Both the position numbers and the translations under genes were made by a program. The notes below the pieces were generated by a model. That model made no database searches, had not been told where the DNA came from, and saw only the letters and a list, made by a program, of their open reading frames with translations. Of a DNA stretch of 33,033 bases, positions 16,912-25,762 are shown piece by piece; positions within the stretch are counted from its first letter, which is position 1; every line of letters starts with the position of its first letter. The DNA is from Candidatus Hodarchaeota archaeon (GTDB lineage: Archaea > Asgardarchaeota > Heimdallarchaeia > Hodarchaeales > Hodarchaeaceae), in contig JAEOSP010000586.1 in the NCBI GenBank assembly GCA_016840305.1, positions 1 to 33,033 on the forward strand, written 5' to 3'.

Positions 16912-18132
16912 ATGAATTCAGTTTCTAACTTAGAGGAATCTACAGGGATTAAAGGGTATTTATTAAACTTTAAAAGGATTCAGGGAACTATCAAACAACT
17001 TCCTGAAGACTTTATTGTTAGGGAAATTCTTCCTGATGGAAAAGTTATTGTTGATGGATCCGAGATAGGATCTGATGTTGGAGGGATGTATACTCATTTT
17101 GTCCTTTGGAAGCGAGGCTTAGATACATATTCTGCACTGAAGAAAATCGCAGCAGTCTGTCTTCTACAAGAGAAGGATTTTGGTTTCGCAGGTTTGAAAG
17201 ATGCACAAGCAGTGAGTTTACAACGAATTTCTGTTTGGGGATTACAGAAGAACTGCTTGGAGAAAATAAATATCCCTAATCTCAGAATTATTAATCCTAT
17301 TCGAAGAAAATTCTCGATTAGCTTAGGTAGTTTAACTGGAAATCAATTTCAGATAATCATTCGTGATATTTCAGAAAGAGTGGAGAATGAACAGTTAGTA
17401 AGATTACATAGAGAAGCCTTAGATAGAGGTTTTCTGAATTTTTTTGGACTCCAAAGGTTTGGTTCAAAGAGACCAATTATGCATATTGTAGGGCGGTATC
17501 TGCTACAAGAGAAATATTCTGATGCAATCGACACTTATTTGGGAAATGTTAGCAATTTTGAGAATGAAAAGATTACTAAATTGCGAGAACGGTATCTTAA
17601 TGGCGAAAATCCTTCTAATATTTTGAAAGAGTATCCCAAATCTTATTCTTTTGAGAGAACTATGATAAAAGGCCTCGTACAAAGAAAATCTCCAGAGAGA
17701 GTTATTTCATCCTTACCTCAATACTATTTGAGATTAGCAATCTCTGCATATCAATCATATCTATTCAATATTACCCTGCAAAATCTTCATATGAGTAAGT
17801 ATCCCCTACTGCCTGAAACCAAAATTCCCTTAGTAGGTTATTCAACCGATTATTCTCCTCTAAATGAGGAATCGAGGATGTTTTTAAAGGAACTACTCAA
17901 TAAAGATAATCTCAATTTAAATTCTTTCAAACATAAGCATAAAATGTTAAGAACCAAAGGAATTGACCGTTTTGCGATCGTAAAACCGACCAATTTAAAT
18001 TTTACATCATCCGATTCAAAGAAAAATGTATTACAAATAGAATTTAATCTAACTAAAGGTTCTTATGCGACAATGTTTCTTAGGGAAGTATTACAAAACA
18101 ATTCAATCAATAAAGAATCTCACTCGGGATGA
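16912..18132 (+). CDS. truD: tRNA pseudouridine synthase TruD
   Basis: A protein of 406 residues in the TruD/Pus7 family, which makes pseudouridine 13 in tRNA. KQLPEDFIVREILPDG opens the domain; GFAGLKDAQAVSLQRIS (91-107) contains the catalytic Asp97; LNFFGLQRFGS and LPQYYLRLAISAYQSYLFN are further conserved blocks. The TRUD insertion domain lies between them. The start follows the uL11 stop by six bases. The last 13 bases overlap, tail to tail, the end of the zinc-ribbon gene on the other strand. Confidence 0.94.
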   Translation: MNSVSNLEESTGIKGYLLNFKRIQGTIKQLPEDFIVREILPDGKVIVDGSEIGSDVGGMYTHFVLWKRGLDTYSALKKIAAVCLLQEKDFGFAGLKDAQAVSLQRISVWGLQKNCLEKINIPNLRIINPIRRKFSISLGSLTGNQFQIIIRDISERVENEQLVRLHREALDRGFLNFFGLQRFGSKRPIMHIVGRYLLQEKYSDAIDTYLGNVSNFENEKITKLRERYLNGENPSNILKEYPKSYSFERTMIKGLVQRKSPERVISSLPQYYLRLAISAYQSYLFNITLQNLHMSKYPLLPETKIPLVGYSTDYSPLNEESRMFLKELLNKDNLNLNSFKHKHKMLRTKGIDRFAIVKPTNLNFTSSDSKKNVLQIEFNLTKGSYATMFLREVLQNNSINKESHSG

Positions 18133-18557
18133 AAAGTTCCATCAACAACCTTTCCCTTCAAAACTTTTTGAACGATCAACATCTCAATTGCTTTACCAAC
18201 TGCTTTTGATGAAATTCCATCAATCTCGATTTCTTCAATTGGTGTAGGTTCTTGGATTAATTTCACTGCTTGAGTCAGAAGCTCTTTTTTTGAGGTACCA
18301 CTTCCCATTTCATCTCCTTTGATTTTTTTAATCGAAGCACGAACAGAAGCATTACATTCTGGACAACGAAATGAACCCATTATTGTTAAGGTAACCCTAC
18401 CTTCCTTATCGGGCATTGGACTAACTAATTGCCATGTCTTTAGAGGAGGGGTTACTGCTGGATTTATTTCGGTTCCACATTTTTTACAAGCTATCTTTTT
18501 CTTTCTTTTTCCTGAACTCAATCCCAATTCACCAACAATTACCATGAAAAAATACAA
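18120..18557 (-). CDS. Zinc-ribbon plus winged-helix-like protein, function unknown
   Basis: A protein of 145 residues (141 from the ATG at 18545; the full frame uses TTG at 18557, abutting the eL34 stop). Residues about 20-80 form a zinc ribbon with long spacing: CKKCGTEI, then PMPDKEGRVTLTIMGSFRCP, then CPEC. The C-terminal part (about 90-145) is helical and ends in a beta-hairpin-like KVLKGKVVDGTFHPE, suggesting a winged helix. I recognise the general type as a conserved archaeal protein but know no function; nucleic-acid binding is an inference from the two domains and the ribosomal/insertase context. Confidence 0.65.
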   Translation of the reverse strand: MYFFMVIVGELGLSSGKRKKKIACKKCGTEINPAVTPPLKTWQLVSPMPDKEGRVTLTIMGSFRCPECNASVRASIKKIKGDEMGSGTSKKELLTQAVKLIQEPTPIEEIEIDGISSKAVGKAIEMLIVQKVLKGKVVDGTFHPE

Positions 18558-18770
18558 TTATGCCATTTGTATTGAGGATTTTAGACATGCGTGACACAGT
18601 TCTCCGCTAAGAGGTCTAGCAACTCTTTTACCACTTTTTGTGTTAGTTTTTTTGTTTGTATTTAGTGGAATGCCACAAATTTTACATCTAGCTGAAGAAG
18701 CTTTCTTTTTAGTCTTATGAATAAGTAATTTTGCCCCTGGGCTTTTTTTCTTCATGATATTTTTTGTCAT
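18558..18770 (-). CDS. rpl34e: Large ribosomal subunit protein eL34, short form
   Basis: A 70-residue basic protein. Two Cys pairs (CKIC...CHAC) enclose KRVARPLSGELCHACL, matching the KRPxRPxGGxLCxxCL end of archaeal eL34; AKLLIHKTKKK matches the TxIHYxRKK strand before the first Cys pair. Archaeal eL34 is usually about 85-95 residues, so this copy lacks most of the N-terminal arm. Its place after the EMC3/YidC-like gene is that of eL34 in many archaea (secY-adk-DUF106-eL34-cmk). The zinc-ribbon gene follows with no gap. Confidence 0.85.
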   Translation of the reverse strand: MTKNIMKKKSPGAKLLIHKTKKKASSARCKICGIPLNTNKKTNTKSGKRVARPLSGELCHACLKSSIQMA

Positions 18771-18790
18771 AATCTAGCTCACCAGAATTA

Positions 18791-19399
18791 TTAATCAGGC
18801 TGTAAACCAGCTAATTTTTGAAAGATCGAACCGAAAGTTATACTTCCTCCGAAATACCACCAAATGTAATCTGGGACAAATACATCACCCCATCCTTTAA
18901 CGAATGTGTTATTACCTATATGTAGTATAAAATCTGTTGGTAAATTATAAGGAATCACAGCAGGAAGCCTTCCAGCGGTAACTTCTCCTATATCTGATAT
19001 TGTGGGTCTATATAAACCAGAAAATACTACAAAGAATAACATTAATGGTAACATTGTGATCAATAAAGGCTTCATACGCATCATTGTTAACTCTGACTGC
19101 AATTTTTTCATTTTGTCTGCATTTTTCTCGTATTTTAGTTTTAATTTCGTATCAGCAGTTTTCATACTCTGCATACGGAGTTTGTTATGTTTTTTTGTTT
19201 CTCTGGTTAATACTGCCAATCTGTCTACATCGATCATATATCTTGACACTAAGGTCGAACTAAGTGAGATGAAAAACGAAATTATCAATATGAATATCGA
19301 TGCGAGGGGAGGTTCGGAGGGGGGAAATGAATCTAAAACGGTAAGAGACGCGTTTATCATTTCAACAAAAAATATACTGATATTTTCAAGAAAAAGCAT
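18791..19399 (-). CDS. Archaeal YidC/EMC3-like membrane insertase (DUF106)
   Basis: A protein of 202 residues with the DUF106 layout: a first membrane helix (about 34-55) starting ASIFILIISFFISLSSTLVS, a long cytosolic coiled coil (about 60-105, many Lys/Met), then a helix (PLLITMLPLMLFFVVFSGLY) and a C-terminal membrane segment around IWWYFGGSITFGSIFQKLAG. The family is the archaeal member of the Oxa1/YidC/Get1/EMC3 group, which inserts membrane proteins with a polar groove between helices. It lies upstream of eL34 in the same orientation. Confidence 0.9.
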   Translation of the reverse strand: MLFLENISIFFVEMINASLTVLDSFPPSEPPLASIFILIISFFISLSSTLVSRYMIDVDRLAVLTRETKKHNKLRMQSMKTADTKLKLKYEKNADKMKKLQSELTMMRMKPLLITMLPLMLFFVVFSGLYRPTISDIGEVTAGRLPAVIPYNLPTDFILHIGNNTFVKGWGDVFVPDYIWWYFGGSITFGSIFQKLAGLQPD

Positions 19400-19519
19400 A
19401 AATAAGCCTTCAATATTTCCTTTTTAAGGAAAGTGATTAATAACCTTTATTTCTAAACTAAATCAACGTTTTCATTATCGAGTTTTATGTACTTTTATAG
19501 CTCGATATCGCAGAGCCTC

Positions 19520-20914
19520 TCAATTGTTCCAAACCAGTTTTTTTGCTTCTAATGCATATCGGAGGACTTTTTCTACAGATCTATCTCCTGGTTCATCCTT
19601 TCGTGTCGTAATAATACGTTTAAATCTCGAGATTTCTTTTTGAGCCCGTCTTGCCTCTGTGAGGAGCCCTTTTTTTCTTGCTGTTTGAATTATTTCTTCC
19701 ATCTCATCTATCTCATCCATATCTCCTACAGACATCCTCAAGGAGACTTCTACCATACTTGCTCGTAAATAACCTCGTAAATGATCAGTTTTCTCCGATA
19801 GATGAATAGCTTCGCGTATTAACTCTTGAGCATTCGTTAAATGAATTGTATCAAAAAAGATTCTATATTTATAAAGAGAAATTATTGCTAAGCTAATTAA
19901 TGCGCCATATAAGTCTTTTATTTCTGCTTCCGATTTCCTTCGTATGATATATTGGTAAAGATCACCTGCTTTTGAAAGATTCAGCAATTTCAATTGAATA
20001 TTTCCTTTTATTAAAGCTAGAGACATCTTTCCTTGGAAGTATAATCTTGAGTTTACATTTGTTTGTCTCAGTATTCTTTCCAAATCAATTACGAGTAAAT
20101 TTGCTTTTTTGTAGTTCTCTGAGTCAATAAAAAGATCACAAAATCTTGATAAGTGGTTGAAAAGATCTGAAAGAGGAATTTTTTCATTTCTTTCTCCAAT
20201 TCTCACCTCAAATTCATGGTAAAGTGATTCTATTTTATCAGAAGAGTCAATAGAGTCTTTTTGGGCTTCGATATCTGCTTTAGAAACTAATACTTCAAGA
20301 ATTTTTCTCTCGTTCTTAAGATACTGGAAAATTTGAAGGGAAATCTCGAAGTGATGACTTGCTTCATCTAAATTTCCTAAACGGAGAAAAGCTTCTCCAA
20401 TACCGTGATGAATTTGTGCTTTATAATAATTATCATTCGTTTCAATTGCGTACTGAAGTGCAATTTGGAATTGATTAAAAATATGACCGAATTTTTCGAT
20501 ACCACGTTTAATTAAATACATACCATATGAATAGTTAAGTTTTATTATTCCATGTTTATTCTGAAGACTGTTATAAATTTCTCGTGCTGATTGAAATTTA
20601 TCTAGTGTGTCTTTAGAAGTTTTGGCTCTTAAAGCAAGTTCAATTAGTGAATCAGCCTTTCCTTTTACGTAATTAATGCTTTCAGCTTTCTCTATATTTC
20701 TTTCAATATCTATATCAGCTTCTATTCTTCCTTCCCAAATTCTTTCATACATTGCAAGATAATTCAATGCATCTACAGCTGAGGCCGTTATATGTTCATC
20801 TTTGCACCTTTTAAGGAGGGTGTACCAAATTTCAGCAGCTTTAGTATCATGCCCATGTTTCCATTCATCCCAAGCCTCATCAAATAATGCTTGAATTGCT
20901 GGAGTTTTTGACAT
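19520..20914 (-). CDS. Tetratricopeptide-repeat protein, partner unknown
   Basis: A soluble, almost wholly helical protein of 464 residues. Several TPR units are visible: an N-terminal ALFDEAWDEWKHGHDTKAAE, a clear repeat at IHHGIGEAFLRLGNLDEASH followed by HFEISLQIF, and weaker repeats towards YLRASMVEVSLRMSVGDMDE. No signal peptide, membrane helix or catalytic domain is evident. It starts 11 bases after the tiaS stop, on the same strand, so it is probably cotranscribed with tiaS and the deoxyhypusine synthase gene. Its role is probably as a scaffold, but no partner can be named. Confidence 0.75.
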   Translation of the reverse strand: MSKTPAIQALFDEAWDEWKHGHDTKAAEIWYTLLKRCKDEHITASAVDALNYLAMYERIWEGRIEADIDIERNIEKAESINYVKGKADSLIELALRAKTSKDTLDKFQSAREIYNSLQNKHGIIKLNYSYGMYLIKRGIEKFGHIFNQFQIALQYAIETNDNYYKAQIHHGIGEAFLRLGNLDEASHHFEISLQIFQYLKNERKILEVLVSKADIEAQKDSIDSSDKIESLYHEFEVRIGERNEKIPLSDLFNHLSRFCDLFIDSENYKKANLLVIDLERILRQTNVNSRLYFQGKMSLALIKGNIQLKLLNLSKAGDLYQYIIRRKSEAEIKDLYGALISLAIISLYKYRIFFDTIHLTNAQELIREAIHLSEKTDHLRGYLRASMVEVSLRMSVGDMDEIDEMEEIIQTARKKGLLTEARRAQKEISRFKRIITTRKDEPGDRSVEKVLRYALEAKKLVWNN

Positions 20915-20925
20915 CGTTACTCATT

Positions 20926-22305
20926 TCAAATTTTGGAATGATCAGTTAATTTTCCTCTTTCATTAAGAAACTTTGAAAAAGCTTCACCAAACTCAATTTC
21001 CGAGGAAATAAAGGATTTCATATTAATTTCTCGTATGTGAGGTTTGGTAAGATGACGTTGAGCGCATACAGGAATCACATATCGGATATTCGTACGTAAG
21101 CGACGTCTTTCATTTTGAAAAATCAGCTTTTTCTCATTAGTTGTGAAATTACATTTCTTACACATCAAACCTTGATTTTTTCCCTGTGATTTCAACGCTG
21201 TTTCACAATTTGGACACTTTAAGGTGATTCGTATTCTGTGATCCCTAAAACCTAGAATAATTATTTGCTCTAGATTTATTGTAATTTCGAATTTTTCAGA
21301 GGGTGGTCTTACACCTCCAAATACTAGGATCTTATCCCCTTTTTTTAATTCCCTGACAATTTTTCTGAACTTTTTAGTCGGTTCATATGCAGCACAATTA
21401 ATTATTCTCTCATCTGAGATAATTGAGAATAATACGTGACCACCTGGAATGACATATGGCTCCTTTATCACAGTTCCTCGAACTTTCACCGAAGTATACG
21501 GTTTTAGTAATTTCCCAGGTATTTCTTTTGGAAAATGAGGTTGAGTATGTTGATTACTTCTAAATATCATTACCGATATTATTTCTTCGTTGAATTCGAT
21601 TTTTCTCCACATCTCAAGAATTGAATGAGTAGTATCTCCCCTTATTCCAACGTAAACTGGATCTGAACCATGAGGGGTAATCATCAGTTCGTTATTTTCA
21701 TAATCAAAATTACCAAACGAAAGAGGAATTGATTTATCAGCAGCTATTACTGAATCCACATTTACATGACGTGTTGAGCTCTTTTTTGCCAGATTCCTAT
21801 AAGCAATAAACTCATAAGTGTAATCTTCCCAAATATCTGCTCCTATGGCTGCACACGCACCTATAAGCCCCCTACCTTTTTTTATATGAAAAAATTTTCC
21901 AGAAAACTTGGAGGATAGTAGTTTCTTAACGTATTCGATAGTAATTACCTGATATAATGCTTCTTTGTAGAGTTTTCGTAAAGATTTTGTAGGTTTTCCA
22001 ATTAACATTACCAAACCTGGATCTGTATCTATCGCAGCAATATCTGAGTATTTTAAGACAAGTTTCTTACTTTGATTCCAGATTTCGTCTATATTCTCGG
22101 TAGAGGTGATAAAACTAATTGAAACAGCACCATTCCCTCTCGTTTTATATGGAATATTGGGATTCAATCGAATTAGCTTAGGAAAATCCAAGAATCTAAC
22201 AGAATACTCAATTAATAGATCAACAATCAAAGTTGCTAAAAAGGTTGTACACATCCCCTCATGAGAATCCGTATCGTCGATACCGAGATGAACTTCCTTC
22301 AACAT
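20926..22305 (-). CDS. tiaS: tRNA(Ile2) 2-agmatinylcytidine synthetase TiaS
   Basis: A protein of 459 residues. It starts with LGIDDTDSHEGMCTTFLAT, the TiaS signature; KTRGNGAVSISF and the GRGLIGACAAIGADIWED block follow in the catalytic region. After these come an OB-fold (VKVRGTVIKEPYVIPGGHVL) and a C-terminal zinc ribbon (CPNC...CKKC). TiaS uses ATP and agmatine to convert C34 of tRNA-Ile(CAU) to agmatidine, so that AUA is read as isoleucine. It lies 19 bases after the deoxyhypusine synthase stop, and an agmatinase-type gene diverges from that gene. This links agmatine supply to decoding by location. Confidence 0.96.
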   Translation of the reverse strand: MLKEVHLGIDDTDSHEGMCTTFLATLIVDLLIEYSVRFLDFPKLIRLNPNIPYKTRGNGAVSISFITSTENIDEIWNQSKKLVLKYSDIAAIDTDPGLVMLIGKPTKSLRKLYKEALYQVITIEYVKKLLSSKFSGKFFHIKKGRGLIGACAAIGADIWEDYTYEFIAYRNLAKKSSTRHVNVDSVIAADKSIPLSFGNFDYENNELMITPHGSDPVYVGIRGDTTHSILEMWRKIEFNEEIISVMIFRSNQHTQPHFPKEIPGKLLKPYTSVKVRGTVIKEPYVIPGGHVLFSIISDERIINCAAYEPTKKFRKIVRELKKGDKILVFGGVRPPSEKFEITINLEQIIILGFRDHRIRITLKCPNCETALKSQGKNQGLMCKKCNFTTNEKKLIFQNERRRLRTNIRYVIPVCAQRHLTKPHIREINMKSFISSEIEFGEAFSKFLNERGKLTDHSKI

Positions 22306-22324
22306 TGCTCTTGTATTCCTGAAA

Positions 22325-23242
22325 TTATTGTCTAGATAAAACCCCTGATATCAAAAGAGGAAGTACCAATGTCACATCTCCCATTATATCTAAATATTTT
22401 GCGTCAGATGTTACTTTTCCCCATGAGATAGCTTCTTTTATTGATGCACCACTTACTCCTCCGTGTTCTGGTCTATCCATAGTAATTTGAATAGCATAAC
22501 TTAGTCCATCATGTAATTGAGACCCATTCATAATGAAATGCTTTGGAACTCCTCCTCCGAGTATTAAAGCCCCCATTTTTTTTGATTCATAAATTATAGA
22601 TGAAAATTCTGAGTGATCTTTTAATACATCAATATGAAGAGGTTTTATTTGAGAAAACAACCAGGATTGAACCCCCAACATACTATCAGCAAATGATGGT
22701 GTGAATATCGGTATTTTATTCAAAAAAGCTGCTCTTACAATAGAATTAGAATCTTTAATATGTCTTCCTATTTCGTAAATGAATTTTCTTGTGCTCATTG
22801 GTTCATCGGGTATGTTTTCTAGGGTTTTTTGCATAAGCTCTTCAAATTTAATAAATGATTCATAGGGTATGAAAGTATCGAAAATTCTACTCATGTTCTT
22901 TTCTTTTAACAAAACCTCATCTATTTCACTATTTCCATGAAAATGTGATCCACCTGACGTTTCCAATAAATCATGGCTTAAATTAGCTCCAGTTGTTATG
23001 ATACAATCAACCATTTTCTTTTGGATCATAGTGAGCAAAATTTTTCTCATTCCTCCTGGTATGAGAGCTCCTGCAAGTCCAAGAAAGATGTTACATTCCT
23101 TATCTTGTATCATTTCAAGAAGAAGATCCGTAGCTAGAGCTACTTTTTTACAGGTAAACCCTCCATCTTTCATTGAGGTTAATAATTCATCTACCGACAT
23201 ATTTGGTCGAATATCTACCTGTTTCATCTTATGAAACTTCAT
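22325..23242 (-). CDS. dys: Deoxyhypusine synthase
   Basis: A protein of 305 residues that transfers the aminobutyl group of spermidine to a lysine of aIF5A, using NAD. IFLGLAGALIPGGMRKIL, TTGANLSHDLLE, GGGVPKHFIMN and the C-terminal HGGVSGASIKEAISWGK are conserved; Lys276 in SWGK is the expected enzyme-substrate imine lysine. The start at 23242 has GAAGGA eight bases upstream. aIF5A is not in the window. Some archaea (shown in Haloferax) make deoxyhypusine through agmatine rather than spermidine with help from an agmatinase-like enzyme, and such a gene diverges from this one. Confidence 0.95.
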   Translation of the reverse strand: MKFHKMKQVDIRPNMSVDELLTSMKDGGFTCKKVALATDLLLEMIQDKECNIFLGLAGALIPGGMRKILLTMIQKKMVDCIITTGANLSHDLLETSGGSHFHGNSEIDEVLLKEKNMSRIFDTFIPYESFIKFEELMQKTLENIPDEPMSTRKFIYEIGRHIKDSNSIVRAAFLNKIPIFTPSFADSMLGVQSWLFSQIKPLHIDVLKDHSEFSSIIYESKKMGALILGGGVPKHFIMNGSQLHDGLSYAIQITMDRPEHGGVSGASIKEAISWGKVTSDAKYLDIMGDVTLVLPLLISGVLSRQ

Positions 23243-23403
23243 GTTTGAACTTCCTTCATTCTAACATTTATTCTTACACTCTTAACAACTATATTTTAAT
23301 AGAAGCGTTTACTTCTTAGTAAAATCGATTTCAACATTGCTTCAAAAATGATGCAAATGGTATTTATTATGTGTCTTTTTGATTTTTTTCGACGTGGTTT
23401 ACT

Positions 23404-24336
23404 TTGAAAAATTTAGATTTTGTATGTCATAATCCAGAATTATTCTGTGGGATTATCAAGGAGAAATGGGAGGATAATTCTTCTAATTATAACATGCTTG
23501 GTATTCCATTAGATATTTCTTCATCTTATCGGCAAGGATCAAGACTTGCACCTGATTTTTTGCGAAACATCATGCGAACAGATAACTTTGAGTGTTTTTC
23601 AGAGACTGGAAAGGATTTATCAAAATACTTCAGAATAAAAGATTGGGGCAACATCGGTGTTATTCCCACAGATATACACAAGAGTTTGAAACTTGTTTCT
23701 GAGGGCATAGAGGATTTTATTGGATTTAAAAAACCATTTCTAATTCTTGGAGGAGACCATAGTACTACAATTGGAGTAGGTAAAGCTTTCGAGCAAACAA
23801 ACACTTCTGTACATTACATCTACATAGATGCACATATGGATTTGTATGATGAGGTTAAAGAATCGCGTTTATCTCATGCATGCACATTACGGAGATTATC
23901 AGAAGGTGAATCATTTTCAGGAGCGACTCTATTGGGATATAGAGATTTTTCATCAATCCAGGTTGCTTACGCTAAGCTTCATGATATTCATTCATTTACT
24001 TCAACCTCCCTTCAATCTCAAAAAGATTTATTTGAGTTTGGAACAGTCTTGACTCAGAAATTAGCTAACAAGCACAACTATTTTCATATATCAATTGATT
24101 TAGATGTCCTTGATCCGAGTTTTGCCCCAGGAGTAGGTAATCCTGTTGCGTGTGGTCTCTCAACGAAGGAACTTATTTCATTACTATCTGGAATATTCAA
24201 TGGGCTTCCACCCCAGAAACGTTTCAGTTGGGATATTGTTGAATATAATCCAATGTTTGATTCAACGGAGATAACGGCATTTTTCGTAATAAAAATGTTG
24301 ATAGAGTCCTTGAGTTATCAAATTTCTCTAATTTAG
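23404..24336 (+). CDS. speB: Ureohydrolase, probably agmatinase
   Basis: A protein of 310 residues in the arginase/agmatinase/formiminoglutamase family. The manganese ligands are all visible: GGDHS (116-120, His119), DAHMDLYD (142-149) and IDLDVLDPSFAPG (231-243, Asp232 and Asp234). VGNPVACGLS after the last motif matches agmatinases better than arginases (compare GNPEPGGLS). The reaction would be agmatine to putrescine and urea, though arginase activity or a role in an agmatine-based hypusine route is possible. The start is TTG at 23404; the next ATG lies 30 codons in and would cut off the first strand. It diverges from the deoxyhypusine synthase gene. Confidence 0.85.
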   Translation: MKNLDFVCHNPELFCGIIKEKWEDNSSNYNMLGIPLDISSSYRQGSRLAPDFLRNIMRTDNFECFSETGKDLSKYFRIKDWGNIGVIPTDIHKSLKLVSEGIEDFIGFKKPFLILGGDHSTTIGVGKAFEQTNTSVHYIYIDAHMDLYDEVKESRLSHACTLRRLSEGESFSGATLLGYRDFSSIQVAYAKLHDIHSFTSTSLQSQKDLFEFGTVLTQKLANKHNYFHISIDLDVLDPSFAPGVGNPVACGLSTKELISLLSGIFNGLPPQKRFSWDIVEYNPMFDSTEITAFFVIKMLIESLSYQISLI

Positions 24337-24440
24337 AGATTTAGTTTATTCATTATTACTTCTTATAATCCACAAATGTTTTTTCCATAATAACGATTCT
24401 CTAGAATCAAGTATAGACTTATTTCTGATTGAAAGAGGGG

Positions 24441-24488
24441 GAAAATTTAAAAAAAGGCTCTCCTTCTTACCTTCTGTTATTAGGTGAT
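24441..24488 (+). promoter_or_regulatory. Promoter and ribosome-binding site of the Kbl-like gene
   Basis: GGGGGAAA followed by ATTTAAAA (24445-24452) looks like a BRE-TATA pair about 40 bases before the ATG, and AGGTGAT (24482-24488) is a Shine-Dalgarno five bases before it. The spacing implies a short leader. A similar GGGGAAAATTTAA occurs at 31038-31050, upstream of the SepF-like gene on the opposite orientation, so that copy may be coincidental. Confidence 0.5.
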
Positions 24489-24493
24489 AATCA

Positions 24494-25705
24494 ATGATAC
24501 GCGATCCTAACAGTTTTCTGGCAGAAGAAATGGAAGAAATTCGAAAAGCTGGTCGTGAATGGGTTCATCAGACCTTAGAAGGGCCTTCTGATACCATTTG
24601 CAACGTTGAGGGAAAAAAGATGATTATGCTGTGCTCCAATAATTATCTTGGCTTAAGCAATCATCCGAAAATGAAAGAAGCGGCTCTTGAGGCGATTAAA
24701 ACACATGGTGTTGGATCAGGTTCCGTACGGGCGATTGCAGGTAATATGGATCTTCATGAACAATGGGAAAAACGTCTTGCGAGGTTTAAAGAACAAGAAG
24801 CAGGATTCATTACTTCAGCAGGATTTACAGCAAATGAGGGAATCATCCCCCAATTAGCTCCAAGTAAGGAAGATATCATACTTTCGGATGAGCTAAACCA
24901 TGGATCAATCATTGACGGTGTTCGACTATCTAAAGCTCAGAGAGCTGTCTATAAGCACAATGACATGGGTGATCTGGAAAAAGTTATCACACAGCTTGAT
25001 AAAAAGAACCCAAGGAGGATACTTTTAATCACTGATGGGGTTTTCTCGATGGATGGTGATGCAGCAAAATTGGATGAGATTTACCAGATTTCTTCCCCAT
25101 ACGGTGCAATGATTTATGTTGATGATGCTCATGGAGATGGAGTTCTGGGCCGTAATTACTCAGGAAAAGGACTTGTTGACCACTATAACCTACAGGGTAA
25201 GGTTCATATTGAGATGGGTACTTTTTCAAAAGCTTTTGGCACAATGGGAGGTTCGATAGTTGGGTCCAAAGACTTGGTAACTTGGTGCAGAAATAAAACA
25301 CGTTCTTATTTGCTTTCGGGTAGTCATCCGCCTGCTACTGCAGCAGCTTCAATTAAGGCTCTGGATTTGATAGAAAACGAAGAAACCGATTTAGTTAAGC
25401 GATTATGGGATAACATAAACTATTTTAAAAAGGGTATAATTGATATGGGCTATAATCATGAGATAACGGAAGCTTCTACGACCGCTATAATCCCAATCAT
25501 CTTTGGAGATCCAAAAAAATCAAAAGAAGCATCAAACCTATTGAATAGTGATTATGGAATTTTTGCGTTACCTATTGTATTCCCTATGGTTCCTCGAGGA
25601 TTAGATAGAATACGCGTGCAGGCTAATGCTGCATTAACAAAAGAACAATTAGATAAAGGGCTTCATGCTTTTGAAGAGCTTGGTAGTAAACTCAAGATCT
25701 TTTAA
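24494..25705 (+). CDS. kbl: Alpha-oxoamine synthase, probably 2-amino-3-ketobutyrate CoA ligase
   Basis: A PLP enzyme of 403 residues. NNYLGLSNHP (49-58), GSGSVRAIAGNMDLH (74-88), DELNHGSIIDGVRLS (132-146), VDDAHGDGVLG (209-219) and GTFSKAFGTMGG (242-253), with Lys246 as the Schiff-base lysine, define the family of Kbl, BioF, HemA and serine palmitoyltransferase. SVRAIAG-DLH favours Kbl (glycine plus acetyl-CoA, threonine breakdown), while DAHGxGVLG is shared with BioF, so substrate choice is not certain. No biotin gene or threonine dehydrogenase is adjacent. A strong promoter and SD precede it and a T-run terminator follows. Confidence 0.85.
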   Translation: MIRDPNSFLAEEMEEIRKAGREWVHQTLEGPSDTICNVEGKKMIMLCSNNYLGLSNHPKMKEAALEAIKTHGVGSGSVRAIAGNMDLHEQWEKRLARFKEQEAGFITSAGFTANEGIIPQLAPSKEDIILSDELNHGSIIDGVRLSKAQRAVYKHNDMGDLEKVITQLDKKNPRRILLITDGVFSMDGDAAKLDEIYQISSPYGAMIYVDDAHGDGVLGRNYSGKGLVDHYNLQGKVHIEMGTFSKAFGTMGGSIVGSKDLVTWCRNKTRSYLLSGSHPPATAAASIKALDLIENEETDLVKRLWDNINYFKKGIIDMGYNHEITEASTTAIIPIIFGDPKKSKEASNLLNSDYGIFALPIVFPMVPRGLDRIRVQANAALTKEQLDKGLHAFEELGSKLKIF

Positions 25706-25720
25706 AATTTAATTTCCTTA

Positions 25721-25743
25721 ATTTTTTTTTATTCTCAAAAAAA
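25721..25743. terminator. Bidirectional T-run terminator between convergent genes
   Basis: Nine T's at 25722-25730 on the plus strand follow the Kbl-like gene, and seven A's at 25737-25743 give a T run on the minus strand after the TFS-like gene. Archaeal polymerase terminates at such runs without needing a hairpin. The arrangement fits two convergent genes 57 bases apart. Confidence 0.55.
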
Positions 25744-25762
25744 TGAATTTCCTTGGATCGAA

